This document shows, one piece after another, positions 36,204 to 45,373 of a stretch of 51,937 bases of DNA; within the stretch, counting starts at the first letter, position 1; every line of letters starts with the position of its first letter. The notes beneath the pieces are model-generated. The model ran no database searches and was not told the origin of the DNA. It was given only the letters and a program-made list of their open reading frames with translations. The DNA comes from Corallincola holothuriorum (lineage in GTDB: Bacteria; Pseudomonadota; Gammaproteobacteria; Enterobacterales; Neiellaceae), in assembly GCF_003336225.1 (NCBI RefSeq), contig NZ_QPID01000015.1, positions 1 through 51,937 of the forward strand, read 5' to 3'. A program made the position numbers and the translations under genes.

Positions 36204-36232
36204 TTGCGTAGCGGATTTAAGCCTGATATAAA
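36204..36232 (+). promoter_or_regulatory. Sigma-70 promoter of hupB
   Basis: TTGCGT (36204-36209) and TATAAA (36227-36232) are spaced by 17 bases. The leader to the GTG start is about 65 nt. Confidence 0.7.
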
Positions 36233-36304
36233 ACGTCGCTAGTTGCGGTAAACAAATAATAAATTGCTGCAACCAATGAATAGAATAAGAAAGGGGATGA
36301 CACC

Positions 36305-36577
36305 GTGAATAAGTCTCAACTTATTGATCAAATTGCTGATGGAGCAGATATTTCAAAGGCGTCTGCTGGCCGTGCGCTAGATAGCTTCGTCGATGCTATT
36401 ACTGAAGCTCTTAAAGATGGCGACCAGGTTGCTCTGGTTGGTTTTGGTTCTTTTGTAGTTCGTGAGCGTGCTGCTCGCACTGGTCGTAACCCACAAACGG
36501 GTGCAACCATCGATATCGCTGCTGCTAAAGTTCCTGCGTTCAAAGCCGGTAAGGCTTTGAAAGACGCTGTAAACTAA
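36305..36577 (+). CDS. hupB: DNA-binding protein HU-beta
   Basis: This 90-residue nucleoid protein binds and bends DNA as a dimer. The start is GTG 36305 with AAGGGGATG upstream. The sequence [21 protein letters not shown] and the DNA-binding arm [30 protein letters not shown] are typical of HU. It lies between lon and ppiD as in E. coli, but here tRNA-Asp lies between hupB and ppiD. A GCCGC-GTTA-GCGGC hairpin (36584-36597) follows the stop without a T-run. Confidence 0.97.
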   Translation: MNKSQLIDQIADGADISKASAGRALDSFVDAITEALKDGDQVALVGFGSFVVRERAARTGRNPQTGATIDIAAAKVPAFKAGKALKDAVN

Positions 36578-36621
36578 TTCACGGCCGCGTTAGCGGCTGG
36601 AATTTGGTTTACGCGTCATAC

Positions 36622-36643
36622 ACTGCAGATGTAAGTCTGCAGT
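36622..36643 (+). other. Hairpin just upstream of tRNA-Asp
   Basis: ACTGCAGA-TGTAAG-TCTGCAGT is a perfect 8-bp stem with a six-base loop that ends three bases before the tRNA 5' end. No promoter is evident between hupB and the tRNA, so it may be a processing or leader structure of a hupB-tRNA transcript. Confidence 0.6.
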
Positions 36644-36646
36644 TAT

Positions 36647-36723
36647 GGAGTGGTAGTTCAGTTGGTTAGAATACCGGCCTGTCACGCCGGGGGTCGCGGG
36701 TTCGAGTCCCGTCCACTCCGCCA
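36647..36723 (+). tRNA. tRNA-Asp (anticodon GTC)
   Basis: The 77-nt cloverleaf has acceptor stem GGAGTGG/CCACTCC, anticodon stem CCGGC/GCCGG with loop CTGTCAC (GTC, reading GAC/GAU), T-arm GGGTTCGAGTCCC, discriminator G and encoded CCA. Confidence 0.97.
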
Positions 36724-36733
36724 ATTTATCGAA

Positions 36734-36763
36734 GGCGCATCCGACGACGATGCGCTTTTTTTA
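36734..36763 (+). terminator. Terminator after tRNA-Asp
   Basis: GGCGCATC-CGACGAC-GATGCGCTTTTTTT is a 7-bp GC-rich stem followed by seven T residues. Confidence 0.88.
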
Positions 36764-36800
36764 TTTTAGTTTTGCGTAAGCGCTAACGAGAGACAACAAC

Positions 36801-38699
36801 ATGCTGGATAAGATCCGTGAGGGAGTTCACGGCCCCGCCGCCAAAATTGTATTGAGTTTAATCATTTTGTCATTTGCTTTTGCGGGCGTCAGTAGCTACA
36901 TGGGCGGTAACAATGCACAGCCTGCTGCCGTAGTGAATGGTGAAGAGATCAGCCCTCGGGCATTTGAGGCTGCTTATCAGAACGAACGCGCGCGCATGGA
37001 GCAGCAGTTTGGGCAATTGTTCAATCAGTTGGCAAGTGATAGTGCTTATATGCAGCGCTTTCGCGCGAGTGTTTTGGAGCGCCTGATTGACGAAGTAGTC
37101 ACAGACCAGGCTGCTGATGAATTAGGCCTAACTATCAGTGATGAACAGATTAAATCTGCCATTAAGGAAATGCCTCAGTTCCAAGTGAATGGGCAGTTTT
37201 CTAATGATGTGTATTTGAGTACTGTTCGCCGTCAGAATATGTCAACGTCGCAGTTCCGTGAATATCTGCGTCGCGAAATGACCCGGCGTCAATTGTTGCA
37301 GGCGCTGATTGCGACCGATTTCGTTACCGAGGCGGAATTGAAACAACGCTATATGCTGGACAATCAGACGCGCGATATTCGCCTGGTGACCATTGATTCA
37401 GCAACCTTGCTTGGGCAGGTTGAGCCTTCAGATGAAGAGTTGCAGCAGGCCTATGAAATGCAGGCACAGCGCTTTGTTACGCCTGAGCAGATCGCACTTG
37501 AATATATTGAATTGAAGGTGTCGGATCTGGCTGCTACGCAGTCAGTAAGCGATGATGAGATCAATGCTTACTACAGTGAGAACTCTGCTCTGTATATGCT
37601 GCCAGAACAGCGCAAGGTTGCGCATATATTGTTGCCAGCGGAAGATAGTGAAAAGGCCGCTACGTTAGTGTCTGAATTGGCAGCAGGTGCTGATTTTGCA
37701 GAACTGGCTAAAGCTAACTCTATCGATACTTTTAGTGGTGAAAACGGTGGTGAGCTGGACTGGTTTGAGCGTGGAACCTATGGCGAAGATTTTGATGATG
37801 CATCATTTGCTTTAGCTGTTGGTGATGTATCTGCACCAGTAGAAACAACTAATGGCATTCACCTGATCAAGTTGCTAGATGTTAAACCGTCGGTTCAGCA
37901 ACCACTTGCGGAAGTGACCGATAGCATTGCGCTACAACTTAAGAAGCAGAAAGCTGAAAGCGATTTCATTGAGTTGCAAACGGCAATGACCAACGTAGCG
38001 TTTGAAGTTCCTGACACGCTGGAGGATGCTGCTAATGCGGCAGGCCTAGAAGTGCAAAAAACGGCTTTGTTCAGCAGAGAAAGTGCGCCAGCACCATTTA
38101 ATAATGGTGAGTTGCTAAATGCAGCGTTTAGCGAAACTGTCTTGCTGGAAGGCCTGAATAGCGATGCGATTGAAGTTGGCGGTGAGCAAGTGATCATTGT
38201 GCGCTTGTTGGAGCATAAACCCTCTGCACAGCTAACCTTTGACGAAGTTAAGCCGCAATTGTTGACTGATGTGAAGCGACGTCTTGCTGGTGAGAAGGCT
38301 GACGCAATTGCAGCTGAACTCACAGAGAAGTTGTTAGCTGGAGAAGATGTCACGGCATTGCTTACTGAGAATAGCTTGGCATTTGAAGAGAAGTTGGCGT
38401 TGACACGCTATGGTAGTGATGTGGCTCCAGCGGTTCGCGATGCAGCATTTGCTTTAGCGCCGTCGACTGATGGCACTGCAAGCGCAGAACAAGCTTCGAT
38501 CCCTGGCGGGAAGTATGCCGTGGTTGAGTTGTTAAAGGTAAACAATGCAACCTCGCCTGAGCCAGGGCAATTGACCGCGTTGGAAGCGCAGGTTTCCCCG
38601 CAACTTATTGAGCAGGCTTATCAGCCATTGATCGCGATGCTTCGTGACCGGGCAGAGATAACCTATCCAGTGGTAGCGACAGAAACATTGCCCCAGTAA
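36801..38699 (+). CDS. ppiD: Periplasmic folding factor PpiD (SurA/parvulin-type)
   Basis: This 632-residue chaperone is anchored by one N-terminal membrane segment (about residues 14-34, IVLSLIILSFAFAGVSSYM) and faces the periplasm at the Sec exit. The SurA_N-like region (VNGEEISPRAFEAAYQNE) follows. A parvulin domain lies near residues 265-360 (RKVAHILLPAED, ENGGELDWFERG, VETTNGIHLIKL). Start ATG 36801 is the family start. The position after hupB is conserved apart from the intervening tRNA. A perfect terminator follows. Confidence 0.94.
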   Translation: MLDKIREGVHGPAAKIVLSLIILSFAFAGVSSYMGGNNAQPAAVVNGEEISPRAFEAAYQNERARMEQQFGQLFNQLASDSAYMQRFRASVLERLIDEVVTDQAADELGLTISDEQIKSAIKEMPQFQVNGQFSNDVYLSTVRRQNMSTSQFREYLRREMTRRQLLQALIATDFVTEAELKQRYMLDNQTRDIRLVTIDSATLLGQVEPSDEELQQAYEMQAQRFVTPEQIALEYIELKVSDLAATQSVSDDEINAYYSENSALYMLPEQRKVAHILLPAEDSEKAATLVSELAAGADFAELAKANSIDTFSGENGGELDWFERGTYGEDFDDASFALAVGDVSAPVETTNGIHLIKLLDVKPSVQQPLAEVTDSIALQLKKQKAESDFIELQTAMTNVAFEVPDTLEDAANAAGLEVQKTALFSRESAPAPFNNGELLNAAFSETVLLEGLNSDAIEVGGEQVIIVRLLEHKPSAQLTFDEVKPQLLTDVKRRLAGEKADAIAAELTEKLLAGEDVTALLTENSLAFEEKLALTRYGSDVAPAVRDAAFALAPSTDGTASAEQASIPGGKYAVVELLKVNNATSPEPGQLTALEAQVSPQLIEQAYQPLIAMLRDRAEITYPVVATETLPQ

Positions 38700-38712
38700 A
38701 GCGTCATATGAA

Positions 38713-38746
38713 TAAAAAAGAGAGGCAATAGCCTCTCTTTTTTTTG
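38713..38746. terminator. Terminator between ppiD and sapF
   Basis: AAAAAAGAGAGGC-AATA-GCCTCTCTTTTTTTT is a long perfect stem with A and T tracts that can serve both convergent units. Confidence 0.94.
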
Positions 38747-38761
38747 CCTTAACAGCGATAA

Positions 38762-39517
38762 CTATAAAGCTAGAAGTTGTCTAGAATAAGCTTCCTTTGG
38801 CTGGTTCAGTATCTGCTCAACCTGACCGTACTCGATCGTTCGCCCTGACTGCAACACCATTAGCTTATCGCACATATGTTCGATGATCTCACGATCATGG
38901 GTGATCATTATGTAGGAGAGATCCCGCTCTCGTTGCAATTTGAGCAGCAGATTAATGAGCTTGGCTCTGACCGATACATCGACCGACGACAGTGATTCAT
39001 CGGCGATAATCACTTTGGGGTTGGTGATCAGGGCTCGTGCTAAAGCTACACGGTGTTTTAGTCCACTTGACAGCTGATCCGGATAAAAATCGATATGTTC
39101 GTGCAGAAGCCCTACATCTTGTAAGGTGTCGAGCACGCGCTGCTTTCTGTCCGCTTCTGGCATTGAAATCGCTAGCTTTAAGGTGCTATCCAGTTGTCTA
39201 CCTATGGACAGGTTTGGGTTGAGCGATGCACTTGGGTCTTGAAACATCATACGGATTGAGCGGTGGTACTCATCGCTGCTGACCGCATCAACGCGCTCTC
39301 CCTCCATCACTAAGGTGCCTGTGGTGACAGTTTCAGCCCCAGCAAGAACCCTGGCCAATGTCGTTTTACCTGATCCTGCCGCACCAATAATAGCGAGTGT
39401 TTCACCTGCCCCTAGTTCAAAACAGATGCGGTCGATTGCTGGCTCGGGCTCAGGGTGCCATGGCATAGCCATTTTGGGTTTGTAGATCTTGGTGAGGTAC
39501 CGTGCGGTGAGGATCAT
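38762..39517 (-). CDS. sapF: Sap/peptide ABC transporter ATP-binding protein SapF
   Basis: This 251-residue ABC ATPase belongs to the oligopeptide/dipeptide class. Walker A is GAAGSGKTTLARV, the signature is LSSGLKHRVAL (an S-S-G-L variant of LSGGQ) and Walker B is VIIADESLSS. The start is ATG 39517, whose ATGA overlaps the sapD stop; the frame extends upstream inside sapD, but the MILTARYLTKIY start matches the family. It is the last gene of pspF-sapABCDF. In enterics the Sap system affects resistance to antimicrobial peptides, and these subunits are also linked to putrescine export and potassium uptake. Confidence 0.93.
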   Translation of the reverse strand: MILTARYLTKIYKPKMAMPWHPEPEPAIDRICFELGAGETLAIIGAAGSGKTTLARVLAGAETVTTGTLVMEGERVDAVSSDEYHRSIRMMFQDPSASLNPNLSIGRQLDSTLKLAISMPEADRKQRVLDTLQDVGLLHEHIDFYPDQLSSGLKHRVALARALITNPKVIIADESLSSVDVSVRAKLINLLLKLQRERDLSYIMITHDREIIEHMCDKLMVLQSGRTIEYGQVEQILNQPKEAYSRQLLAL

Positions 39518-40530
39518 GACTTGTCCTTTTTGCGCAGAGCATCGAGATTTAAAGGATAGTGGCAACGGTAGCTTCTACCTTTAAATCGTTTCAACAGAGG
39601 TAGCTCTACACATTGTCGCTGAGCATAAGGGCAGCGTGGACCTAGGCGACAGCCAATTGGCATATGTTGTAGCGTTGGTACGCCACCTCTTAACTCTGGT
39701 AAAGGGGCTTTCTTAGTTACTTGCCCGGAAAAGCTTGGGGTACTGGCCACCATCGCCTCGGTATAAGGGTGCACAGGAAACTGGATCATTCGCTCAGTAA
39801 GGCCTGATTCAACAACGTGGCCTGAATACATCATGGTGATCCGGGTGCTTAATTGCGCAGCCGTGTACATATCATGACTGAGTAGCAAAATACTCATGTT
39901 GTGTAGCTGATTGAATTTTCTGAGTAGCCGAAATAGTTGCCCCTGTGCTCTGGGCTCCATGGTGGCTGTAGGCTCATCGGCAATCAATAGACGTGGCCTC
40001 AGGGCAATCGCCATGGCAATGACCACCTTTTGGCAGAGTCCTTCAGAGATCTCATGAGGGTAGGCTTTCAACAGGCGCTCATGGTCCTTTACACCGACTT
40101 GATGGAGCAGTGTGATTGCTTGCTGACGTAGCTTTTTCCTTGCTCTAAAGAAGTTTAACGGGCCTTTTGTTATCGTTCGCGGCAAGGCTTCTAGCAGTTG
40201 CTCTTCGATGCGTACGATGGGATCAAGACTGTTCGCAGGGTCTTGAAAGATCATCGCGATCTCGTTGCCCATTAGCTCCCTGCGTTGTTGGAAATCCATC
40301 GCTTGCAGATCTTCGCCTTCATAAAACATGCGGTCGGCAATAACGGTCCAATCATCTGACAGCAGGCCGATAATCGCTTTGGCTAATAGGCTTTTACCAG
40401 AGCCTGATTCGCCTGCCAGCGCGTGTATTTCGCCATCGGCGAGAGAAAGACTGACCTTATCGACAGCTGTCACCAATCCGTCTTGGGTATTAAGCGCTAT
40501 GGTGAGGTTTTTGATATCCAGTAGACTCAT
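39514..40530 (-). CDS. sapD: Sap/peptide ABC transporter ATP-binding protein SapD
   Basis: This 338-residue ABC ATPase has the C-terminal oligopeptide-transporter extension. Walker A is GESGSGKSLLAKA (about residues 36-48). The signature is ISEGLCQKVVIA in place of LSGGQ, Walker B is LLIADEPTAT, and the extension has the Cys-containing block CRLGPRCPYAQRQC, typical of the Opp/Dpp/Sap class and associated with a metal cluster. It overlaps sapC and sapF by four bases at each end (ATGA). E. coli SapD also supplies ATP binding to Trk potassium uptake. Confidence 0.94.
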   Translation of the reverse strand: MSLLDIKNLTIALNTQDGLVTAVDKVSLSLADGEIHALAGESGSGKSLLAKAIIGLLSDDWTVIADRMFYEGEDLQAMDFQQRRELMGNEIAMIFQDPANSLDPIVRIEEQLLEALPRTITKGPLNFFRARKKLRQQAITLLHQVGVKDHERLLKAYPHEISEGLCQKVVIAMAIALRPRLLIADEPTATMEPRAQGQLFRLLRKFNQLHNMSILLLSHDMYTAAQLSTRITMMYSGHVVESGLTERMIQFPVHPYTEAMVASTPSFSGQVTKKAPLPELRGGVPTLQHMPIGCRLGPRCPYAQRQCVELPLLKRFKGRSYRCHYPLNLDALRKKDKS

Positions 40531-41417
40531 GATTTAGCCTTACTGATTGAATTACGAAAACCTTCGCCGACAACGTTCACTGACAGCACACATATGAGAA
40601 TGGCGAAACCGGGAAAGGCGACTGTCCAGGGGGCGCGGTAAATCAGTTCTAGTCCGCCGGACAGCATGGTTCCCCATTCTGGCGAGGGCGCTTGAGCGCC
40701 CAATTTTAGAAAACCTAATGCGGCAATATCTAAAATGGCTGTCGACAGGGAGATAGTGAACTGCACCATAATCGGTTCAATTAGGTTAGGTAGTAGGGTG
40801 AAGAGAAATAGCCTTGCGCCTTTTTCACCATCGAGAGTTGCCGCAGTGACATAGACCTTGCTCATCTCTTGCCGAATAGCGTTATTGACTGTTCGAATAA
40901 ACTGCGGGATTTGCGCAAGTCCAATAGCAATTAGTACCTGTTCTAACCCTGAGCCTAAAATTGCTATAACGACGATGGCCAAGAGTAGCGAAGGGATAGA
41001 AAGGATAGTGTCTAGAATATGATGCAGCACGCTCGACTTTAAGCCGCGAGTCATGCCGGCAAAAACACCGATGATAATGCCGGCAAGTGCGCAAACCATC
41101 ACGACCAAAAGGCTACTGCCAAATGAGTATCGGGCACCATAAATCAGGCGGCTGAGTACGTCGCGGCCTAGATCGTCGGTGCCAAAGAAAAACTCTACTT
41201 GCCCCTCTTTGTACCAAGAAGGGGGAACCAACAACTGGCCTAAATGTTGTTCATCGGCACTGTATGGTGCAATAAGTGGCGCAAACAGCGATAGCACGGC
41301 CATCAATAACAACCAGTAAAACGCGGCCATATAGATGGGGTGTTTACGGAATTCTGCCAATGCCCTCGACAGCGGTGAAGGCATACCTGCATCATCGTAG
41401 ATATCGTGACTAAGCAT
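40527..41417 (-). CDS. sapC: Sap/peptide ABC transporter permease SapC
   Basis: This 296-residue inner-membrane permease has about six hydrophobic segments. The N-terminal cytoplasmic OppC_N-type start SRALAEFRKHPIYMAAFYWLL and FFGTDDLGRDVLSRLIYGARYS are diagnostic. The EAA loop is near AATLDGEKGARLFLFTLLPN. It overlaps sapB by eight bases and sapD by four, which indicates tight translational coupling. Confidence 0.95.
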   Translation of the reverse strand: MLSHDIYDDAGMPSPLSRALAEFRKHPIYMAAFYWLLLMAVLSLFAPLIAPYSADEQHLGQLLVPPSWYKEGQVEFFFGTDDLGRDVLSRLIYGARYSFGSSLLVVMVCALAGIIIGVFAGMTRGLKSSVLHHILDTILSIPSLLLAIVVIAILGSGLEQVLIAIGLAQIPQFIRTVNNAIRQEMSKVYVTAATLDGEKGARLFLFTLLPNLIEPIMVQFTISLSTAILDIAALGFLKLGAQAPSPEWGTMLSGGLELIYRAPWTVAFPGFAILICVLSVNVVGEGFRNSISKAKS

Positions 41418-42435
41418 TGTAGTCCTTACGCGCGATGGGATCGGCTGCGGTATGAAGAAGATCGTTAATCACTGTGGCCAGAATAATGAAGGTTGATACA
41501 GCTAATAAGCCGCCCTGTATTGCCGGATAATCTCGTTGATAAAGGCTGGCTACTAACCACTTACCAATTCCTGGCCAAGAGAATATATTTTCAGTGACCA
41601 TGGCGCCGGTCATTAATGTGCTGATCTGCAGCCCAAGTTGCCGTGACACTGGCAATAGGCTGTTGGGGAGAGCGTGTTTGCGCAATACACGCCAGCGGCT
41701 AATGCCACGCGCTTGAGCTGCTTTGATAAAATTTTGCTTAAGCAAGCTGAGCATGGTCGCGCGGGTTGTTCTGATCACCTGTGTGGTTGGCACGGTAGCG
41801 AGCACCAGTGTTGGTATAATGATATGTGCTAAGGCATTTTTAAATGCTTCATTCTTATAGGATTGGTCGGAAATCAAGATATCTATGAGGATGAAGTTGG
41901 TCACCGGTTCAATATCATACAGTAAGCTAAGCCGCCCAGAGATAGGGAGTAATCCTAGTCCCAGAGCCAGTATCATGATCATCAATAGCCCCCACCAGAA
42001 TACCGGGATGGAGATACCAAGCAGGCTCAGTGTCATGACGGTATGGTCTGTGATGCTCTCTTTTTTTAATGCAGCAAGAGAGCCAATCGGCACGCCGATA
42101 ACCATGGCGAGTACGAGCGAGTAGAACACCAGCTCCAATGTCGCAGGGAATGTTTCTTTAACTTCATCCCAAACGTTTTCCCCCGATGTCAGTGACCGTC
42201 CCCAATTGCCGTCGAAAATATTCCCAAGATAATGGAAATATTGAAGGATGTAAGGACGATCAAAGTAGAGTTCACTGCTGAGCTTTTGATATTGATCGGG
42301 GGTGAGATTATCTAACCCAGTGGTGAGATAGACCGGATCGCCGGGTACGATATAGATCAGGCTGAATGATAGTAGTGATAACCCGATGAAGGTGAAGATG
42401 AATAAATTCATCTTTCTTAATGTATAAGTCAGCAT
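41410..42435 (-). CDS. sapB: Sap/peptide ABC transporter permease SapB
   Basis: This 341-residue inner-membrane permease is of the OppB/DppB class. The N-terminus LRKMNLFIFTFIGLSLLSFSLIYIVPGDP is typical. The EAA motif lies in KAAQARGISRWRVLRKHALPNSL (about residues 236-258), which contacts the ATPase. The last part has NIFSWPGIGKWLV. It starts two bases after the sapA stop and overlaps sapC at its end. Confidence 0.95.
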   Translation of the reverse strand: MLTYTLRKMNLFIFTFIGLSLLSFSLIYIVPGDPVYLTTGLDNLTPDQYQKLSSELYFDRPYILQYFHYLGNIFDGNWGRSLTSGENVWDEVKETFPATLELVFYSLVLAMVIGVPIGSLAALKKESITDHTVMTLSLLGISIPVFWWGLLMIMILALGLGLLPISGRLSLLYDIEPVTNFILIDILISDQSYKNEAFKNALAHIIIPTLVLATVPTTQVIRTTRATMLSLLKQNFIKAAQARGISRWRVLRKHALPNSLLPVSRQLGLQISTLMTGAMVTENIFSWPGIGKWLVASLYQRDYPAIQGGLLAVSTFIILATVINDLLHTAADPIARKDYNA

Positions 42436-42437
42436 CG

Positions 42438-44099
42438 TTAGTTACGCTCGGCGTCCGCAAATCGGATGCCTCCATAAGGATTGAGGTCCATACCTGTTAT
42501 TCCTTTGCGATACGCTTGGAATCTTAATGCATGAGCAATAGGGAAGATAGGTAGCTGCTCTGAGATAATCTTTTGAGCATCACTGTAATACGCTTTGCGT
42601 TGGATGCGGGAAGGGGTTTCCAGCGCTGAGTTTAGCAAGCGATCAAATTCGAAATCGCACCACTGGGCACGGTTGGTGCCATAACTGAGTGCCTGACAGG
42701 TCAACAGAGGCCTAAAAAAGTTGTCAGGATCAGCGGTGTCAGCCATCCAACCTAAGAGCGTGGCGTCATGACGGCCAGCTTGCAGGTGTCTTCTAAAGGT
42801 TTGCCAATCATAAGAGACGATCTCAGCGGTGATACCAACTTTTTTCAGATCTGCTTTTATTAATTGCGCCATTTTTAGCGGGCTCGGGTTATAGACCCTA
42901 GGTACTGGGGGCGCCCAAAGCTCGAAACTGAAGCCCTGTTCGAGCCCCGCTTCTTGTAATAATTCGCGCGCTGTTTCAGGGTCATAATCAAGTACAGGTA
43001 AGGCATCGTTATAGGCCCAGGAAACGGGTGGCAGCACCGAATTAGCTAAAGTGGCGGTGCCAAAATAAACTGCTGCTAACAGGCGCTCGCGATCGATGGC
43101 ATGAGCAATGGCGCGACGCACCCGAGCATCATCAAATGGCGGATGTTGGGTATTGAATGCGAGGTACCCTACATTGAGTCCTGTTTGTAAGTTGAGCTTA
43201 ATCTGTTCACTTTTACGCAGTAGTGTCATCTCACTGGCTGAGGGGAGAGCGATAACGTCGCATTCGCCAGTGATTAACTTGGCGAGGCGTGCAGAGGGGG
43301 CAGGTGTGATATCAAAAACCAACCTTTCCAGCTTGGCTGGCGGCCCCCAGTACGCCGGATGACGGCGATACTTGATATAGGAATCTTTGCGGTAAGTGGC
43401 AAAGCTAAACGGTCCTGTGCCGATGGGACGACTATCTATATAGGACTGTTGTCGCCGTTTCTCCAGCCATTCACCATATTCGGCTGACAAGATGACGGCA
43501 AAGTCGGTCGCCAACGTGGTTAGAAAGCTGGCATCCGGGCGGAGCAGATCAAACTGCACGGTGAACGGATCTGGCGTCGTCACCGACATAACCAAGTTGT
43601 CTAAGCCGACACTTTGAAAATAGGGGTACTGGCCACCACCAACATGATGATATGGATGCTCTTTATCTAAAATGCGCGAAAATGAAAAAGCGACATCTTC
43701 AGAATTCAGGGTTCTAGTGGGGCGAAAGAAATCGGTATGGTGGAAATTAACACCTTGACGCAACTTGAAGCGATAGCTCTTTTGATCGCGGCTAATACTC
43801 CATTTAAATGCCAGTCCCGGGGTAATATTCCCCTGATTGTCGACATCGACTAAACGATCATAGAGTTGATGGGTTGAAGCATCAATGGTCGTACTCGAGG
43901 TGCCTATTTGTGGGTTAAATGTCTCAGGACTACCTTCTGAACAATAGATTATGCCCTGGTGTGGGCGAGTGTTTTGTCCATAGTCGCGGAGTAACCATGT
44001 TAGCGTAATGATGGCTAATGCGATAAACCCTAGCATGACAAGGCGCAAGCGCACCCTGAAACTATGACGACGTACTTTTGGTAAACGGCCGTTTTCCAT
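42438..44099 (-). CDS. sapA: Sap/peptide ABC transporter substrate-binding protein SapA
   Basis: This 553-residue extracellular solute-binding protein is of family 5. The N-terminus has a long basic stretch and then one hydrophobic segment (LVMLGFIALAIITLTWLL, about residues 20-37) without a clear cleavage site, so it may remain membrane-anchored in the periplasm. Family blocks are IYCSEGSPETFNPQ, YDRLVDVDNQGNITPGLA and RRAIAHAIDRERLL. Start ATG 44099 lies six bases after the pspF stop, so it is probably in one transcript with pspF. It should capture peptides or cationic antimicrobial peptides for the SapBCDF importer. Confidence 0.94.
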   Translation of the reverse strand: MENGRLPKVRRHSFRVRLRLVMLGFIALAIITLTWLLRDYGQNTRPHQGIIYCSEGSPETFNPQIGTSSTTIDASTHQLYDRLVDVDNQGNITPGLAFKWSISRDQKSYRFKLRQGVNFHHTDFFRPTRTLNSEDVAFSFSRILDKEHPYHHVGGGQYPYFQSVGLDNLVMSVTTPDPFTVQFDLLRPDASFLTTLATDFAVILSAEYGEWLEKRRQQSYIDSRPIGTGPFSFATYRKDSYIKYRRHPAYWGPPAKLERLVFDITPAPSARLAKLITGECDVIALPSASEMTLLRKSEQIKLNLQTGLNVGYLAFNTQHPPFDDARVRRAIAHAIDRERLLAAVYFGTATLANSVLPPVSWAYNDALPVLDYDPETARELLQEAGLEQGFSFELWAPPVPRVYNPSPLKMAQLIKADLKKVGITAEIVSYDWQTFRRHLQAGRHDATLLGWMADTADPDNFFRPLLTCQALSYGTNRAQWCDFEFDRLLNSALETPSRIQRKAYYSDAQKIISEQLPIFPIAHALRFQAYRKGITGMDLNPYGGIRFADAERN

Positions 44100-44105
44100 G
44101 TTCAG

Positions 44106-45197
44106 TTATCTAAACTCGTCCAGTAATGAATATTTCTTCAATATGCCGCGCAGTTGGTGGTAGGTAAGATCCAAGGCATCTGCTGCTTTTCGCTGATTGA
44201 ATTGAGATTTTTGCATCGCGTAACGCAATAACTCTATCTCGTAATCTCGCAGTGTGTCTTTGAGCTTAATCGGAAATTCTATCTCTTGCATGGCGGAAGA
44301 GGGTAGATTTTTATCACCTAGCTCTTCTTTACTTGTTTTTTCACTTGGTGGAGTTGTTGTATTGTCGAGCGTTCTGCGATCATTGGTTCTGACTATGCTG
44401 CGGGGGCGGTAGGGCGAATCAAATGGATCCAGGGTTATCTGGTGAACCGGTAGGTGAGCATTGTTATGGCGATAAACACTTCGCTCTACTGCATTTTTTA
44501 ACTCACGTACATTTCCTGGCCAATCATAAGATTGTAAAACTTCCTGTGCCGAACGGGTAAAGCCGCTAAACAGCTCCATCTCTAATTGCCGAGCCATATT
44601 GATAGCAAAGTGCTCTGCGAGCAGCATAATATCTTCGGGACGTTCTCTTAACGGTGGCAGGGTGATCACATCAAATGCCAAGCGATCCAATAGATCGGCT
44701 CTAAATTCACCTTGCTCCGCTAGAGTGGGGAGATCTTCGTTCGTGGCGGCGATCAATCGTGTATCAATGGTGACTGACTTTGAGCCACCGACACGTTCAA
44801 ATTCGCCATACTCAATTACTCGAAGAAGCTTTTCCTGCACCACGCCGGATGTATTGGCTAACTCGTCTAGAAAGAGGGTGCCACCATCGGCGCGTTCAAA
44901 GCGCCCAGCGTGACGTTTACTCGCACCTGTAAATGCGCCACTCTCATGACCAAACAATTCACTCTCTAGCAGGCTTTCATTCAATGTTGCGCAATTAAGC
45001 GTGAGATAATTTTGATCCCAACGTTGAGACAGGTAGTGTAAACGCTCTGCAATCAGTTCTTTACCTGTGCCACGCTCACCGATAATGAGTACGGGTTTGT
45101 TCAGCGCAGCGACTTGACGAACATGCTCGATAACCTGCATAAAGCTGTTAGATTGCCCGATCAGGTTGTCTTTCTTTCTGCTTCGAGTCGATGACAT
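44106..45197 (-). CDS. pspF: Phage-shock-protein operon transcriptional activator PspF
   Basis: This 363-residue sigma-54 enhancer-binding protein lacks a receiver domain. The AAA+ domain starts near residue 8; Walker A is GERGTGKELIAER, the sigma-54 contact loop GAFTGA is intact, and Walker B is GGTLFLDEL. The C-terminal Fis-type helix-turn-helix (about residues 330-355) includes NQRKAADALDLTYHQLRGIL. It is inhibited by PspA in relatives and activates the divergent pspA promoter. An insertion of about 30 low-complexity residues precedes the helix-turn-helix. It is followed within six bases by sapA, giving a pspF-sapABCDF unit. Confidence 0.95.
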   Translation of the reverse strand: MSSTRSRKKDNLIGQSNSFMQVIEHVRQVAALNKPVLIIGERGTGKELIAERLHYLSQRWDQNYLTLNCATLNESLLESELFGHESGAFTGASKRHAGRFERADGGTLFLDELANTSGVVQEKLLRVIEYGEFERVGGSKSVTIDTRLIAATNEDLPTLAEQGEFRADLLDRLAFDVITLPPLRERPEDIMLLAEHFAINMARQLEMELFSGFTRSAQEVLQSYDWPGNVRELKNAVERSVYRHNNAHLPVHQITLDPFDSPYRPRSIVRTNDRRTLDNTTTPPSEKTSKEELGDKNLPSSAMQEIEFPIKLKDTLRDYEIELLRYAMQKSQFNQRKAADALDLTYHQLRGILKKYSLLDEFR

Positions 45198-45309
45198 GTG
45201 GTTATTTTCACCAAGAATTGGTTTTTTCCAATAATATGCCTCTTTGAGATTTACGCAAGCAAATAGCCTAACCTTTTGTTTTTTATTGTTAACTATCTAT
45301 TTTTTGAGG

Positions 45310-45326
45310 TTGGCTTGTAAATTGCT
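45310..45326 (+). promoter_or_regulatory. Sigma-54 promoter of pspA
   Basis: TTGGCTTGTAAATTGCT carries the invariant GG (45312-45313) and GC (45324-45325) exactly ten bases apart, matching TGGCACG-N4-TTGCW well. The pspA start codon is about 48 bases downstream. PspF binding sites would lie in the AT-rich region 45198-45300. Confidence 0.92.
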
Positions 45327-45373
45327 TTTGTAATGGCATATAGATAATTCATTGTAAGTAATAGAGGTGTGTC

